Source: Monoplex corrugatus (lineage: Eukaryota; Mollusca; Gastropoda; Littorinimorpha; Ranellidae). From it: a stretch of DNA of 64,000 nt. The DNA lies in contig JAPXFY010000018.1 in NCBI GenBank assembly GCA_030674185.1, positions 49,554,237-49,618,236 of the forward strand, read 5' to 3'. Positions 1-11,863 of the stretch are shown one piece after another. The notes beneath the pieces were generated by a model that ran no database searches, was not told the origin of the DNA, and saw nothing but the letters and a program-made list of their open reading frames with translations. The translations under genes and the position numbers were made by a program. The first letter of the stretch is position 1. Every line of letters starts with the position of its first letter.

Positions 1-70
1 CACTCTCCTCCCATTCCTCATTCGCATCCCATTCTGTCTACTCGCGTACTTGTATCACCTGTGAATCGAC

Positions 71-94
71 CACACACACACACACACACACACA

Positions 95-155
<61 letters not shown>
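71..155. repeat. (AC)n microsatellite
   Basis: Nearly pure AC dinucleotide run with a single interruption near 95. Confidence 0.97.
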
Positions 156-159
<4 letters not shown>

Positions 160-261
160 GAAAACGTCAGAGGGAGTGGAGAGACTGAAAAGGAGTGTAG
201 TAGGAATTTGTGCTTATTATTATGTCCACGTAAATTACATAGTTAAGTTTTCATCTGTCCG

Positions 262-676
262 TGGAGCCAGTCCAAAAGGCTTGTGCACACACCGTTATAA
301 TTAACATACTTAACAACCTGTTTTCGGAGGCAAAAGACTTGTGCACACACCGTTATAATTAACATACTTAACAACCTGTCTTCGGAGGCAAAAGACTTGT
401 GCACACCCGTTATAATTAACATACTTAACAACCTGTCTTCGGAGGCAAAAGACTTGTGCACACCCGTTATAATTAACATACTTAACAACCTGTCTTCGGA
501 GGCAAAAGACTTGTGCACACCCGTTATAATTAACATACTTAACAACCTGTCTTCGGAGGCAAAAGACTTGTGCACACCCGTTATAATTAACATACTTAAC
601 AACCTGTCTTCGGAGGCAAAAGACTTGTGCACACCCGTTATAATTAACATACTTAACAACCTGTCTTCGGAGGCAA
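262..676. repeat. 57-bp minisatellite, about 7 copies
   Basis: The word ttgtgcacac recurs at 281, 339, 397, 454, 511, 568 and 625. The first two spacings are 58 bp and the rest exactly 57 bp. Later units are almost identical, so expansion or homogenisation is recent. Because 57 is divisible by 3, the array gives 19-residue periodic open frames on both strands; these are treated as a by-product, not a gene. Confidence 0.95.
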
Positions 677-819
677 TTCAGTCCAGTGCCAATCTCGTTG
701 TTGGCTTTGTACTCCCCTGTATACTGTCCATTGTGGAGACGGGGTTAGTCGCTGTCTGTCGCATTCAGTTCACACCTGTGACCAGCGGAGTTGTTTTCAT
801 TGTCCATTGGGGGAAGTGA

Positions 820-895
820 AAAAGAAAGCGTGTGTGTCTGTGTCTGTATGTATGTGTGCGTGTCTGTGTGTGCATGTGTGTGTAGAAAAGAAAGT
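820..895. repeat. TG-rich interrupted microsatellite
   Basis: Short TG runs broken by C, A and G substitutions. Confidence 0.85.
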
Positions 896-984
896 GGGTT
901 CTGGTCGACCTGTGTTTGCTCGGGTGTGTGTGCATAACGAGTTGTGCCTGTCATCGTGTGTTATTTTGTCTGCAAATCATGATT

Positions 985-1885
985 TATGAAAAAAAGAATG
1001 ACTGTTAGGGATCGACCCCTAAGTAAAGCGTAGTCAGTCATACATCCAAAAGAAGGAGAGACGGGTTGTCGCCCTTGCACTGGTACGACCAGACAGAAAG
1101 ACGAGAATAAGCAGACAAAATGGACTTTTACCCGAGAGAGTAGAATAAGCAGACAAAGTAGACTTTTACCCGAGAGAATAGAACAAGCAGTACAAATACT
1201 TTACCTGAGAGAATAGAACAGAGACAAAGTAGACTTTTACCCGAGAGAATAGAACAAGCAAAGTAGATTTTTACCCGAGAGAATAGATCAAGCAGACAAA
1301 GTAGACTTTTACCCGAAAGAATAGAACAAGCAGTACAAAGTAGACTTTTACCCGAGAGAATAGAACAAGCAGACTGAGTAGACTTTTTACCCAAGAGAAT
1401 AGATCAAGCAAAGTAGATTTTTACCCGAGAGAATAGATCAAGCAGACAAAAGAGACTTTTACCCGAAGAATAGATCAAGCGGACAAAGTAGACTTTTACC
1501 CGAGAGAATAGATCAAGCAGGCAAAATAGACTTTTACCCGAAGAATAGAATAAGCGGACAGAGTAGACTTTTACCCGAGAGAATAAAACAAGCAAAGTAG
1601 ACTTTTACCCGAGAGAATAGAACAAGCAGACAAAGTAGACTTTTACACGAGAGAATAGAACAAGCAGACAAAGTAGACTTTTACACGAGAGAATAGAACA
1701 AGCAGACAAAGTAGACTTTTACAACGAGAAATAGAACAAGCAAAGTAGACTTTTACCTAAGAGAATATAACAAACAAAGTAGACTTTTACCGAGAGAATA
1801 GACTGTCAGATCTAAATACAAACCGAAACAGAAACCTTTGAAGAAGATAACGCAAGAAAATGTAAGTGAAAGAAGACAGACTGCT
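985..1885. repeat. Dispersed element expanded by a 38-bp minisatellite (copy 1)
   Basis: Unique-looking flanks (985-1104 and 1800-1885) surround a tandem array. Both flanks resemble the single stretch 2468-2698: the start GAATGACTG, the middle CCTTGCA..GGTA.GA.CAGACA, and the end with TACAAAC..AAACAG and AAATGTAA. I infer one dispersed element whose internal segment expanded here and not in the second copy. No coding capacity was seen. Confidence 0.55.
1105..1800. repeat. 38-bp minisatellite, about 18 copies
   Basis: Unit built around caagcagacaaagtagactt followed by ttacccgagagaataga. Copies vary by indels of 5-12 bp, so period and frame slip along the array. Confidence 0.93.
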
Positions 1886-1989
1886 AGGGGGTGGGGAGAC
1901 ACGCCCAGAGCGTTCTGTGTGTATTTACATCCTTCAGTGGGAATGCCCTGTATCAGTAGTGAGAAGGTCCAGTTTTCTCAGAGTAGGTG

Positions 1990-2348
1990 AGGCGTTTCAC
2001 ATTGTGTAGACCTCATCAGACCAGTTGGCGCCCTCCCCAACCTGTCCCTGCTGTCAAGAAGACAAAACCATGGAGCATATACTCCAAAGATGTCCCCTTC
2101 ACCAGGTGGCAAGACAGGACGTGTGGCCGACAGACACTCCGCTGACAACCAAACTCTATGGCTGCAGACAGGAGCTGGAAAAGACGGCTGCATTCATGGC
2201 CCGGACTCAGCATGATTGTGTAGCAGCGTACGCCAAGAAGAAGAAGAAGTTCAGACCAGTTATCTGGGATAGCAAAAGGGTACGGCCATACACACATATG
2301 CAGAGCAGGCCACCCAAACCTAAACTAGCAGAACTCCATATAGTGTAG
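1990..2348 (+). pseudogene. LINE relic: C-terminal Cys-His motif of RNase H-bearing non-LTR element
   Basis: The + frame through 2025 reads SPTCPCCQEDKTMEHILQRC, a Cys-x2-Cys...His...Cys motif of the kind found at the end of non-LTR retrotransposon polyproteins, then WPTDTPLTTKLYG. The same motif in a more decayed form lies at 6495-6600 downstream of an RNase H relic, which supports the assignment. Only the last ~100 residues remain and no upstream RT is attached, so this is a 5'-truncated dead copy. The clade (I/Nimb/Ingi-like) is inferred from the RNase H partner copy. Confidence 0.7.
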
Positions 2349-2467
2349 AGAAATCATCTAAACAAATAACACTGCACCCAGCGAATGTAAAAGAAAGAAT
2401 TTGGAAGAAAAGTACAAGGAAAATCCGTTAATGTATTGAAGCGGTCTTCTATGGTTCAGTGTTTATA

Positions 2468-2698
2468 AGAAGAGAATGACTGCCAGAGACCAACTGACAA
2501 GAAAAGTGAATGTAGATGTTGTGTTAAAGCCCCAAGAGAGGGAAACAAGGGTTTTCTACCTTGCAACGGTATGATCAGACAAACACAAGAGGTCAAATAA
2601 GACTTCGTAATGGACAGAATAAACTGGTCTAAAATACAAACAGAAACAAACCTCTCAGGAAAACAAGGCAAGAGGGCAAAAATGTAAAGAAGACCAGT
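2468..2698. repeat. Unexpanded paralogue of the 985-1885 element (copy 2)
   Basis: Matches the flanks of the minisatellite at 1105-1800 in the same order, with about one minisatellite-like unit (around 2605-2640) instead of about 18. It directly abuts the SINE that begins near 2697. Confidence 0.5.
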
Positions 2699-3155
2699 TG
2701 CCGTGGTGTAGTGGTTAACGCAACGGACTACCGACTGGAAGGTTGTGGGTTCGAATCCTCATCAGTACCTTCAAAAATCATTGTGGGATTTTTCGGCTCT
2801 AACCGGCTCCTACCCAGAGTTATGCGTGCTATGGGCTCATTGGGAAGACTGGAACCACACAGTCGAGTCTCATCCACTTCGCGGATGCGTCATTGAGGAT
2901 GTTGCTTAAATTTTCTGACCAACACCGCAGGTGTCTGTATCTCTCGGGCCTGGTTGACGCCAGGATATATTATGATAGTAAGCGTAGAGTACAACCCTGT
3001 CACACAATCTCAATCCTAGATGGAACTCTATAGTATCATGATTATCATCCACATCGACATCATCATCATCGCATGTAAAAAAGTTTCAGCTTCTGTGGCC
3101 ATTAAGTGGCGTAGAAAATGGGACGGAAAAAAAAAAAAAGGTGAGCACAAAGGTA
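2697..3155 (+). mobile_element. tRNA-derived SINE, copy 1
   Basis: The head is tRNA-like with RNA polymerase III boxes: an A box around 2705-2719 (GGTGTAGTGGTTAAC) and a B box at 2748-2758 (GGTTCGAATCC). A body of about 350 bp follows, with the words ATTGTGGGATTTTT, GCCAGGATATATTATGATAG and, near the end, GTGGCCATTAAG. An A-rich stretch and GTGAGCACAAAGG close it. The same order is found in reverse at 31203-31612, which defines the family. It is not a functional tRNA, because the D and anticodon arms do not fold properly. Confidence 0.85.
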
Positions 3156-3226
3156 ACCTCCCTGAGTGCAATGATCCTAAAAAAAAAATATAAAAAAAAT
3201 AAAATGTAAAGAAGAAAGATTGTTGA

Positions 3227-3318
3227 AGTCTGGACATAGACTATGATTGTCTGTGCGGTTTTAGAGCAGCCCAGTCTGGACATAGACTATGATTGTCTGT
3301 GCGGTTTTAGAGCAGCCC
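3227..3318. repeat. 46-bp direct repeat, two copies
   Basis: agtctggacatagactatga and the following 26 bases are repeated exactly, starting at 3227 and 3273. Confidence 0.95.
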
Positions 3319-3502
3319 AGTAGACACTTCAGCGCCAACTGTGTCCTGAGGGCACACCCTGCCCTGCTACTATACTAGTGATCATTTGTTTCAGTGATCG
3401 GGACGTGTGTGTACTTTCTTTTGATGGTGCCGCTGTAGCCTGCTGCATGGCTGTTCTGTTTGCTACTACAGGTCTTTTTTGTGACGCTGTTTATTCCCTG
3501 TA

Positions 3503-3569
3503 TGTGTGTGTGTGAGAGTGTTTATGTGTGTGTCTGTTGTGTGTGAGTGAGTGTGTGTGTGGGGGGGGG

Positions 3570-3604
<35 letters not shown>

Positions 3605-3740
3605 GTGAGTGAGTGTGTGTGTGCTGTGCGTGCGTGTCTGTGTGTTCGTATCTGTTGTGTGTGTGTGTTTGTGGTGTCTGTTGCGTCTGTGTCTGTGTGT
3701 GTGCATATGTGTGTGTGTGCGTGCGCGCGCGCACTGCGAA
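3503..3740. repeat. (TG)n microsatellite with G tract and (CG) end
   Basis: Interrupted TG runs, a 10-base G run near 3560 and a GCGCGCGCGC end near 3722-3732. Confidence 0.95.
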
Positions 3741-4564
3741 CTGAAAGGAAAAGGTGTGTTCTTTGATGTTCTGTCGTTTCCTGGTTGTTTGAGATGCATT
3801 ATTTATTCAGTCTGTCCCTTTTCTTATTAGCACGCATATTACATTCGCATATATGTGCGCACACGTGTCACACAGACAGGCAGAAGCGCATGCGCATTCT
3901 CGTAACCACACTCTTCTCTCTCCTCCTCTCTCTCTCTCTCTCCTCTTCTCTCCTTTTAAAGCTTGCATTTTCATGTTTTTATAGAAAATCAGTAAATGTC
4001 ACAATTTTCCATTTATAACTTTCTGTACCGTTTATGATATTCTGCTTAAAATCGTTCTTAAAGGGGAAATGCAAGTATTTCGTATGCGCTCCATCCAAAT
4101 CTACCGGTGATAATCCGGCAGGCTCCCAGGGCCTGCAGAAAATCCTATGTGTTGAAATAGAAGTAGTGAGTGGGATTTATGAAACACTAAGCTGACATCT
4201 ACCGGGGTTTGGGGAGTGCTAAGATAGGCAGCGAGCAGGTAAGTTTTTCTGTTGCGGGTTAGGAGGGAATCCCGATGAAGTATCAGATCTTGAGTCAACG
4301 GCTCTATCAACTAAACCACACAACCTGTAAGTATGAAAATGCACACATTCAGTGTTTGAAAACTAAAAACACAAAGGTCAACACAAACATTATAGAGTAC
4401 AGAGTAAGTAATGTACTTTTTTCTTCTTTTTTTTTGCGCTCCGGTTTTATACATATTATAATATGCTCTCCAGCAAGAATTATGCGAAGGGATCGTTAGT
4501 GAGCTACCTTCACCCTCGTCTCCTTACACTTCCGTTCCATGTTCCTCTACACCTTTAAGCCTTA

Positions 4565-4565
<1 letters not shown>
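3741..4565. other. No gene seen
   Basis: Contains only a short CT run (about 3914-3950) and non-repetitive sequence without recognisable coding content. Confidence 0.6.
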
Positions 4566-4567
<2 letters not shown>

Positions 4568-4639
<72 letters not shown>

Positions 4640-4664
4640 GCGCGCGCGCGCGCGTGTGTGTGTT
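4568..4664. repeat. (TC)n microsatellite followed by (CG)n and (TG)n
   Basis: About 66 bases of pure TC, then about 18 bases of CG, then TG: a compound alternating purine-pyrimidine tract. Confidence 0.97.
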
Positions 4665-5829
4665 TTAATCCAGTTTTAATTAATTCTTTCTGCCGGTCCA
4701 TTCGCCTTCCTGTTTTCCGGGTTTTCATCCCCTCGGCCACGAGGTGACCCTTGAAGTGGTCGTGGGGTATTACTTGAAAAAAAAAAAAGCCCGCCATGGT
4801 CAGCTCAATTAGTCCTTAATCCTGCTTCCCCCACCCACTGAAATGTCTGCCTCTCCCTCCGTATTGTGTCATTCCAGACTTGTTTTGTGGTAAGGTCAGT
4901 GTGGGAGGGAGGGGTTTAACCCCCAGAACGAAGCAGACAAGTTTAGAAGGACCGCCACAGGTGTGCAGAACCAAGGTGTAAGGAGGTCACTGAAGAGCTT
5001 TTGTTGGCGACTCCTTCCGTCTTTTGTGTAGGGGGCCTGTTTCTGTGTCACCCGGACTGTGAAGTCAAGTTTAGTCAACAGCACTCTTGTCTGTCGGGAT
5101 GGGGTCGTAGTAACCGTAATTACGGAAAATTAGAGGGGTGCGTTCCGGGCCCCATAGTCTCTTTCTTGTTCTCCTCCTCGCTTTAAAGAAGGATGGGTCG
5201 GCAGTTTTATGAGTCTAGTATTACTGCATGTGATTAGAGTCAGTTATTCGGGTTTTTTTTTCAGCAGTACTGCCCTGTGTGTGTGTGAGTGGGAACTCCT
5301 TGGGAATGTCCTCCGCCCCTCTCCCACCAACAACCACCTTGTGTTGGCCCGCTGGAGAACTGAAGCCTACATATTATCAGGCGTGATTACCTAGTTTTTC
5401 TGTGGTTAGCGTCTCATCCACCCTTTCCTTTTCGATAGAAAATTGGTAATTGGGAATCCACACCTCTAAAAGTTCGTCTGCGTAGAAGCTTTAGCAAAAG
5501 TGAATTGCGCACTTGGTAATGCGAAATTACTTCCAGTCTTGTTTATCACCAACACCTACACCAAGTATGACTTAGATACAGATCCATATCCATGCCGTTT
5601 GCTTGCAAATTTTGATCTTGCCTTGGAGACCTGAAATCGGAAGTTGGATGGTCTCGCTTAAAATGGCCTGAAACAGAAAAGCATTTGTCCTTGAGAGCAA
5701 GAAGCTACACATGTAGTGCGGCAGTATCAAAGTAGACTTTTTACCGTCACCTTTGCAATTGCCAGAGCCGTGGATACTACAACAGCTACCTTTGACTAAT
5801 CGGCAATAATGTCCCCCGTGTCACTTCAG
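4665..5829. other. No gene seen
   Basis: Unique-looking sequence, several short open frames without family resemblance, no tandem repeat of note. Confidence 0.55.
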
Positions 5830-6640
5830 TGGAAGTACACGATGACACAAGATGCTGGATTCTCAGGTTGTCCATGATGATGAGTATACCCCCAGGAGGC
5901 ATGGATACACGTACACACCGACGGGTCAACCACTGATACTATGACCACTGGGGGAATTGGTATCCTCGTAACTTCTAGGGACTCCAACCACAGTTGCCAT
6001 TGTTTATACAGGTAAACACTGCACCAACTTCCGAGCAGAAATAGAGGCACATTCCATGCAACCAACCTCTATGATTCATACTACAGACGACACATGCTCT
6101 CAGATGCCCTTTCTGTTCTCCAGACTTTGGAAAATGACAAACTCCCAGCAGATCAAGGCATTCCAGCAAGTCAGACGAACCAGAAGAGTAGTCCTTCAGT
6201 GAACCCTGGACTTGCCAAGAAAACGAGACAAAAGAGCTAAAAAAAAAAATAATAAATAAATAAAAATTTTAAAAGACCGAGAAGCCCAGGAAGACCAACC
6301 AGACAAGTGCGTCAGCTACAGCGGAAAGAGTAGCATCATCAGGTCACTTCGTAAACCATGGACAGAAAGGGACGATTATCTCGTTCGTTCCCGAGAGCAG
6401 CAAGTGGACATGATGAGACCCCGCAACGGCCACAACCGGCTCAACGTCTAGATGAACCGCAATTTCAAACTGACGCATTCGTCAGTGCCCTTGCGATTGA
6501 TTAGGAGGACCAGACAGCTGAACACATACTGCAGCCATGTCGCCGCTATCAAGCGGAGCGACAGGAGACCTGGCCGACTACAACTCCTCTGACTACCAGG
6601 TTCCGTGACAGCCGCAGGGACTAGGGAAAAACAACAACAG
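5830..6640 (+). pseudogene. LINE relic: RNase H domain and C-terminal motif
   Basis: Frames shift and stops interrupt, but the RNase H landmarks can be followed in order: VHTDGSTT near 5911-5934 (first catalytic Asp), NFRAEIEAL around 6028-6054 (catalytic Glu), and MLSDALSVLQTLENDKLP around 6091-6144 (third acidic residue). Next come RDDY near 6370, NGHNRLN near 6430, and DQTAEHILQPC with WPTTTPLTT near 6505-6600. This order is that of RNase H-bearing non-LTR retrotransposons (I/Nimb/Ingi-like groups). The copy is dead. An A-rich tail with caacaa words at 6625-6650 may be the 3' end. Confidence 0.75.
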
Positions 6641-6955
6641 CAACAACAAAAATATTGGCTACCTCCATTGCCAGATGTGGCCTGACCACATAGGAGGCGA
6701 ATCAAAGAATAAGGAGGACACCTGTAATTGCGTGGAGCGCGCAGGGAATCACCTGAATGCATTTTCGAATACACTCGACCTGAAATTCTTCGGTTTCGAG
6801 GAATTTGGAAATCTATCTATTTTGAGAATTTTGGAGAGGGGGGAAGTAGTTTTCTTCTTGTTGTTTTTAATTTTGAGTGGTGGTTATTGTTGGTGGTGGT
6901 GGTGATTATGTATTAACAGATTTTTTTATCAGTTTTTGCTGTTATTGTTTGTTTG

Positions 6956-6956
<1 letters not shown>

Positions 6957-6997
<41 letters not shown>

Positions 6998-6998
6998 A
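6957..6998. repeat. (TG)n microsatellite
   Basis: Pure TG run ending in GCACGCGCG. Confidence 0.95.
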
Positions 6999-7000
6999 CG

Positions 7001-7885
7001 CGCGTATGTGTGCGTGAATAATTTGGTTTTGTCTTTGATGAAAATTCACGTGTCTGTAATGTTTTTCTATTGAACAATGTTTCCTTCACTGCCATCGCCC
7101 CACGCTCTCGCCTTTTTACCATCATTAATATTAATCATCTTTTCTTTTGATCAGTAAATGTAAAGTGAACCGTACCTTTCAGGATCAAAATGAAGATTCT
7201 TTGAGGGAGATTGTCTGACCCGTTTCTGAAGGAGCTATTTCCGCTCCAAGAGCTGGGCCGTACAAATGTCTGGAAGAAGTGAAGATGCCAAGTAATTGAT
7301 CGGTTTGATCTGTTGCCAAAAGTGAAGAAGCAGGAGGCAGTTACCTGCCTTTAGTCCGCAGTCAAAACGAGTTACCTAGATTTGATTGGGTTTCAAAGCT
7401 AGAGTTTGCTATCAGCTAGTTAACTTTGGTACTCTTAGTAATATTGATAACGATATAATAGTAATGATAACAAAATCATTTATATAGCTCAGACTGTCCA
7501 TGTCAGAAGCGTGCTTGTTGCATTTTGCAGTAACAGAACGTAAGTAACCACAGAATCCTGGTTTGGCTCTTCGTGATGGAAGGAGCTATGAACAACGTGG
7601 ATTGAATTGGAAAAAGGAACAGCAGACAATAACTAAACATGAAATGAAAATAACTATAGAGAACCACCAGTCACAAAGAACAGGCGAGCAACGTAAAGTA
7701 AATTAATACAAGTCTTCATCACACAGACTTATACCGCTCAAGCAGGAAACATGTACACACATGATTTGATGAAAATACTTGTCGTTATTATAGGAAATAC
7801 GTTGAGGGAATATGCAGCCAATAACTTGTCTAAGTTGGATAGAGAAAAATGTATGAATGCAATTTTCTGTTTCTCTTCTCCTCTG
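7001..7885. other. No gene seen
   Basis: Non-repetitive sequence with no recognisable coding or RNA signature. Confidence 0.5.
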
Positions 7886-7934
7886 TATCTACATGTCTGC
7901 CTTCCTCCCTCACTCCCTCCCTCTCTGTTCCTCC

Positions 7935-7980
<46 letters not shown>
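7886..7980. repeat. (CT)n / (CCCT)n tract
   Basis: Begins with CCTCCCTCACTCCCTCCCTC and turns into pure CT. Confidence 0.93.
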
Positions 7981-8403
7981 TCCAATCTACACATCTATAA
8001 AACATGTGTGCGCCCACACACCAATCATCCACAACATAGAATGTGTCACACACACTCTTACACAAAAGCCAAAGCAATCAATGAGCAATAGACCCCACGC
8101 ATCATGATGGTATCTGAAAAATCACTATCCGATGTTACCATCACTTAGAGGTATTCTGTGAATATTCCAGAAAATATACTTTAGGTATACCGCTGGGCAT
8201 GGCTCGAAGATCAGAAGTGAGATTCGAAAAGTATCGATGTAGACATCGGTTGGTATCGCTTCAAACCCTCTGAAGAAATGTTGCCTGCGTCACCCACAGA
8301 CATCACAGCGACGATCTCTTGTCTCCTGATTGTAATAGTTGGTATTATCAAAGAACGCCTCTCCACGAAATCTAAGAGTCTGTATAGTTTTGATATTATT
8401 ATT

Positions 8404-8412
8404 GTGTGTGTG

Positions 8413-8461
<49 letters not shown>

Positions 8462-8486
8462 GTGTGTGTGTGTGTGTGTGTGTGTT
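8404..8486. repeat. (TG)n microsatellite
   Basis: TG runs with two TTG breaks; it directly precedes the 30-bp minisatellite. Confidence 0.96.
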
Positions 8487-8489
8487 TTT

Positions 8490-8882
8490 CAGGTAAGATT
8501 TCTGATTTTCTACAGTATAGTTTCTAAGTAAGCTTGTTCATTTTCTAAAGTGTAGTTTCTAAGTAAGATTGCTGATTTTCTATAGCTTCTAAGTAAGATT
8601 GCTGATTTTCTATAGCTTCTAAGTAAGATTGCTGATTTACTATAGTTTCTAAGTAAGATTGCTGATTTACTATAGTTTCTAAGTAAGATTGCTGATTTTC
8701 TATAGCTTCTATAAGATTGCTGATTTGCTATAGTTTCTAAGTAAGATTGCTGATTTACTATGGTTTCTAAGTAAGATTGATGATTACTATTTTCTAAGTA
8801 AGATTGCTGATTTACTATGTTTCTAAGTAAGATTGATGATTTACTATAGTTTCTAAGTAAGATTCTGATGTTGTGAAGTATA
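8490..8882. repeat. 30-bp minisatellite, about 13 copies
   Basis: Unit tttctaagtaagattgctga plus tttactatag, with T/G and C/T variants and several shortened units. Confidence 0.93.
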
Positions 8883-9727
8883 GTTTATTATGGTCCTTCC
8901 TTTCCGCCTTGCAGTTAATCCATAAAAAACATCGAAAAGCTTAACAAGAACCACCCCCACCACCACCACCACCACCAGGGTGCGGATAGGACCCGAAGCA
9001 CCAATCTGGTCTTCATCTCTCTTTCGGGCAGCCCGCCCTGCCACCAGCTCGCATAGCTGCCGGCTCCTGCCCCCTTACGATAATTTATACTAAATTATAG
9101 TCTAGACAGTTAGCAGTCGGAAGCTCCCTACATTGCGTTACTTCAACCACAGGAGTTGTTTGAACGGCCGTGAAATAGTTTGATCGATCATTATCTTGTA
9201 TGATACACTTATTGAACTGTATCGTGTATTACATTGTACTGAATTGTGTTTCAATCATCGTACCTTATCGTATCGTGTTGTGAAGTATGATGTGATCTTC
9301 CTAGAGAGAGCATGGCGATACCCAAATGCGTTCTGGCTAGAAACCCTTTACGTTTGGACTGTTTGTGGCCAGCTCTCCACGTTGTCAGCCATGACAGCAA
9401 AGCAAAAACTTGACCTTTTCACTCCCACCTCTCATCCACCATCTTCGGTTAATTTTGTATGCGTTCAGCCAGTCTGCTAGTGATTATCCTGCGCGAAAGT
9501 CTTTGCGCTGGCAAGGTCTTGAAATTGGGAGGATGGAGAGTGGGGGTGGGGTGGATGGGGACCTGTGAAAGACTAAGCCACACTACCGGCCAGAGTGACT
9601 GGAACAGTCGAGATGGGCAGCGAACAGGACAGTTTTTATTTTGTGTGCTGGAACTGAACTCCAGGCTGCATCAGTACATGGTGATGAATAGAGCCCCATG
9701 CAGGGAGACCATTGGTATGGCAAGACC

Positions 9728-9758
9728 ATTTCTCTCTCTCTCTCTCTCTCTCTCGTCT

Positions 9759-9792
<34 letters not shown>

Positions 9793-9865
9793 GTCTCTCT
9801 CCTGTCTCCTCTGCCCTCTCTCTCCTGCCTTCCTCCCTCTCCCCCTTCCTTTCGCTCCCCCTCCC
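9728..9865. repeat. (CT)n tract grading into C-rich pyrimidine tract
   Basis: Pure CT blocks with CG and CC interruptions. Confidence 0.93.
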
Positions 9866-10023
9866 CCTCCCCGCCCCATTTGTTGGAGTATCTGTGTTAT
9901 CTGTTATCTTAGTTATAATTTATGTGTAGTGTGATGTGGACCCTCTTCTGGCGAGGACTGGATGTAAAAAAACATACCATTTTGCTTAGTTCATACCCTT
10001 GTGAATAAAAAGTTGTTCTTGTT

Positions 10024-10190
<167 letters not shown>

Positions 10191-10442
10191 ACCATGTATC
10201 GTGGTACTATGGCAGGCTTGCTAATATCAATGAGTGACTGCTGATGAAGGAAAGGATTAGAGCTAATGGCCTTTGCATGTACTGATGTAGTTGACCCATC
10301 GTTAACTGATTACTTTGTCCGCTGGGTCCACTGCTGTTGTGGGCTCCATGTAACTAGGGGAGAGCTATTATTATGAATATAATAGCATTCATCTGCCACC
10401 ATTAGTCGTCTGTACTGAAGACCTACTACAGAAATGTTTCAT

Positions 10443-10614
10443 TTAACCCTTCGACTCACATATCCTGTGCACCGACTGCAAACACTTAACCCTTTGATTC
10501 CCTCACCTATCCACCAGCTTCCTGTGAGGGAGTCAAAAGGTTAAGTTTTTGCTTTGCTAGCATGGTTGACAATGCAGGGTACTGGTGGACAGGGTCCGGG
10601 AGTCAAAGGGTTAA
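10443..10614. mobile_element. Nested TTAA-bounded MITE (copy A)
   Basis: Outer ends are TTAACCCTTCGACTC at left and GGGAGTCAAAGGGTTAA at right. Inside, at 10486-10544, is a second palindromic element with TTAACCCTTTGATTCCC at left and GGGAGTCAAAAGGTTAA at right. TTAA termini with CCC/GGG ends are the signature of piggyBac-superfamily insertions, which duplicate TTAA. The same nested arrangement recurs at 23929-24121, and the inner element alone occurs at 19291-19370. Confidence 0.8.
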
Positions 10615-10917
10615 AGTGGTTTCCGTATGCTTGGGCTTGTTTAATAATAACGTAAGTAATAATGACTACTTGTACAGCTTCTCATCCCGCAGGACCCCTG
10701 AACGCTTCACAAAAGCCAAAGTGATAGAACAGTACAGAGAGGCACAGCAAATGCATATCGGTCCATACCGCCATGTTTGCCATTGTGAAGAAAAAGAGCG
10801 ATCTGAAATCATCTCGGTGTCACTCTTCCATCTCTTTCTTTTAAGATGTAAAGAGGAGAGAGAACCACGTTTATGCCTGTTTGTGTACGTGTCGGAAAGG
10901 GGACGGGGTGGGTGGGA

Positions 10918-11021
10918 AGTAGTGTAAATAAAACATCTAAACGATATATACGACTGACGCTATCATTCTCTACTTATATTGCCTTCAAAAAAGAAATCGA
11001 TTAAGCAGAACTATCGAGGGA

Positions 11022-11092
<71 letters not shown>

Positions 11093-11254
11093 CGTGCGTG
11101 CGCGCGCGCGCACGCGCGCGCGCGTGAAAGGGGGTGGGGTGGGGTGGGAAATAGTGTAATAAAAACATCTAAACGATATATACGACTGACGCTTTCATTC
11201 TCCACTAACATTGCCTTCAGAAAAGAATTGATTAAGCAGAAATATCGAGGGGTG
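10918..11254. repeat. Duplicated ~105-bp segment flanking (TG)n/(CG)n
   Basis: The segment with acatctaaacgatatatacg, ttgccttca and gattaagcagaa occurs at about 10930-11022 and 11163-11252. Each copy is followed by a TG microsatellite, so the repeat unit includes the microsatellite (11024-11092 TG, 11093-11125 CG-rich). Confidence 0.9.
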
Positions 11255-11863
11255 TGTGTGTTTGTATGTGTGTGTGTGTGAGAGAGAGAGAGTAGTCCAT
11301 GTTTTTTTTGGAGAGATGTCGTACCCAAGCCGAATGACATGTCAGTGCGAAGAGCGATACATTAACGCTATTACCGTTGATGACTGCCATCATAATACAC
11401 ATGGCTTCGATCCCAGTCAGTCTGCAGCAGAAAGTCGGGATGATTTCTCTGCAAAGGCTGATTGATGCCTTGCGCTGTCAACAGTCGTCATGACCTCAGT
11501 GTCAGACCTTGTTCTGGTGTGCCTGGATTCAGTCAGCATTTCTGCTCGTGCTGTCTGCTGAAATGCTTTCGGTTTAAACGTTTAGTATAGTAATTTTGTT
11601 CACGGTCAAAGAGTTTTTTTTTTAAAACAGTATGTAAAGACTGGAAACCAAAAAGTTCTCTTGTTGGTTTAAGCCAAGCCACTCCCCGTACCTAGTCGTC
11701 CCCCTTTCTCCCACCTTCCCTCCCTCCCCTCCCTCCTGCGTTATCATTATCAGGTTTATTGAAATTGGAGAGGAAAAAAACCCGAAAAAACAAACAAAAC
11801 AATATGAAAAGAAACGTTAGAGTATATCTACACACACTGGTGAGACACGGAAGGAAGTGAAAA

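Noticed and set aside
2701..2772. Functional tRNA gene
   Set aside because: A and B boxes are present but no proper cloverleaf forms, and a 350-bp body shared with another copy shows it is a SINE head.
10680..10850. Possible exon after CCCGCAG reading TPERFTKAKVIEQYREAQ
   Set aside because: Considered as a missing upstream IQSEC exon, but it does not resemble Sec7, IQ or coiled-coil parts of the family and has no convincing donor.
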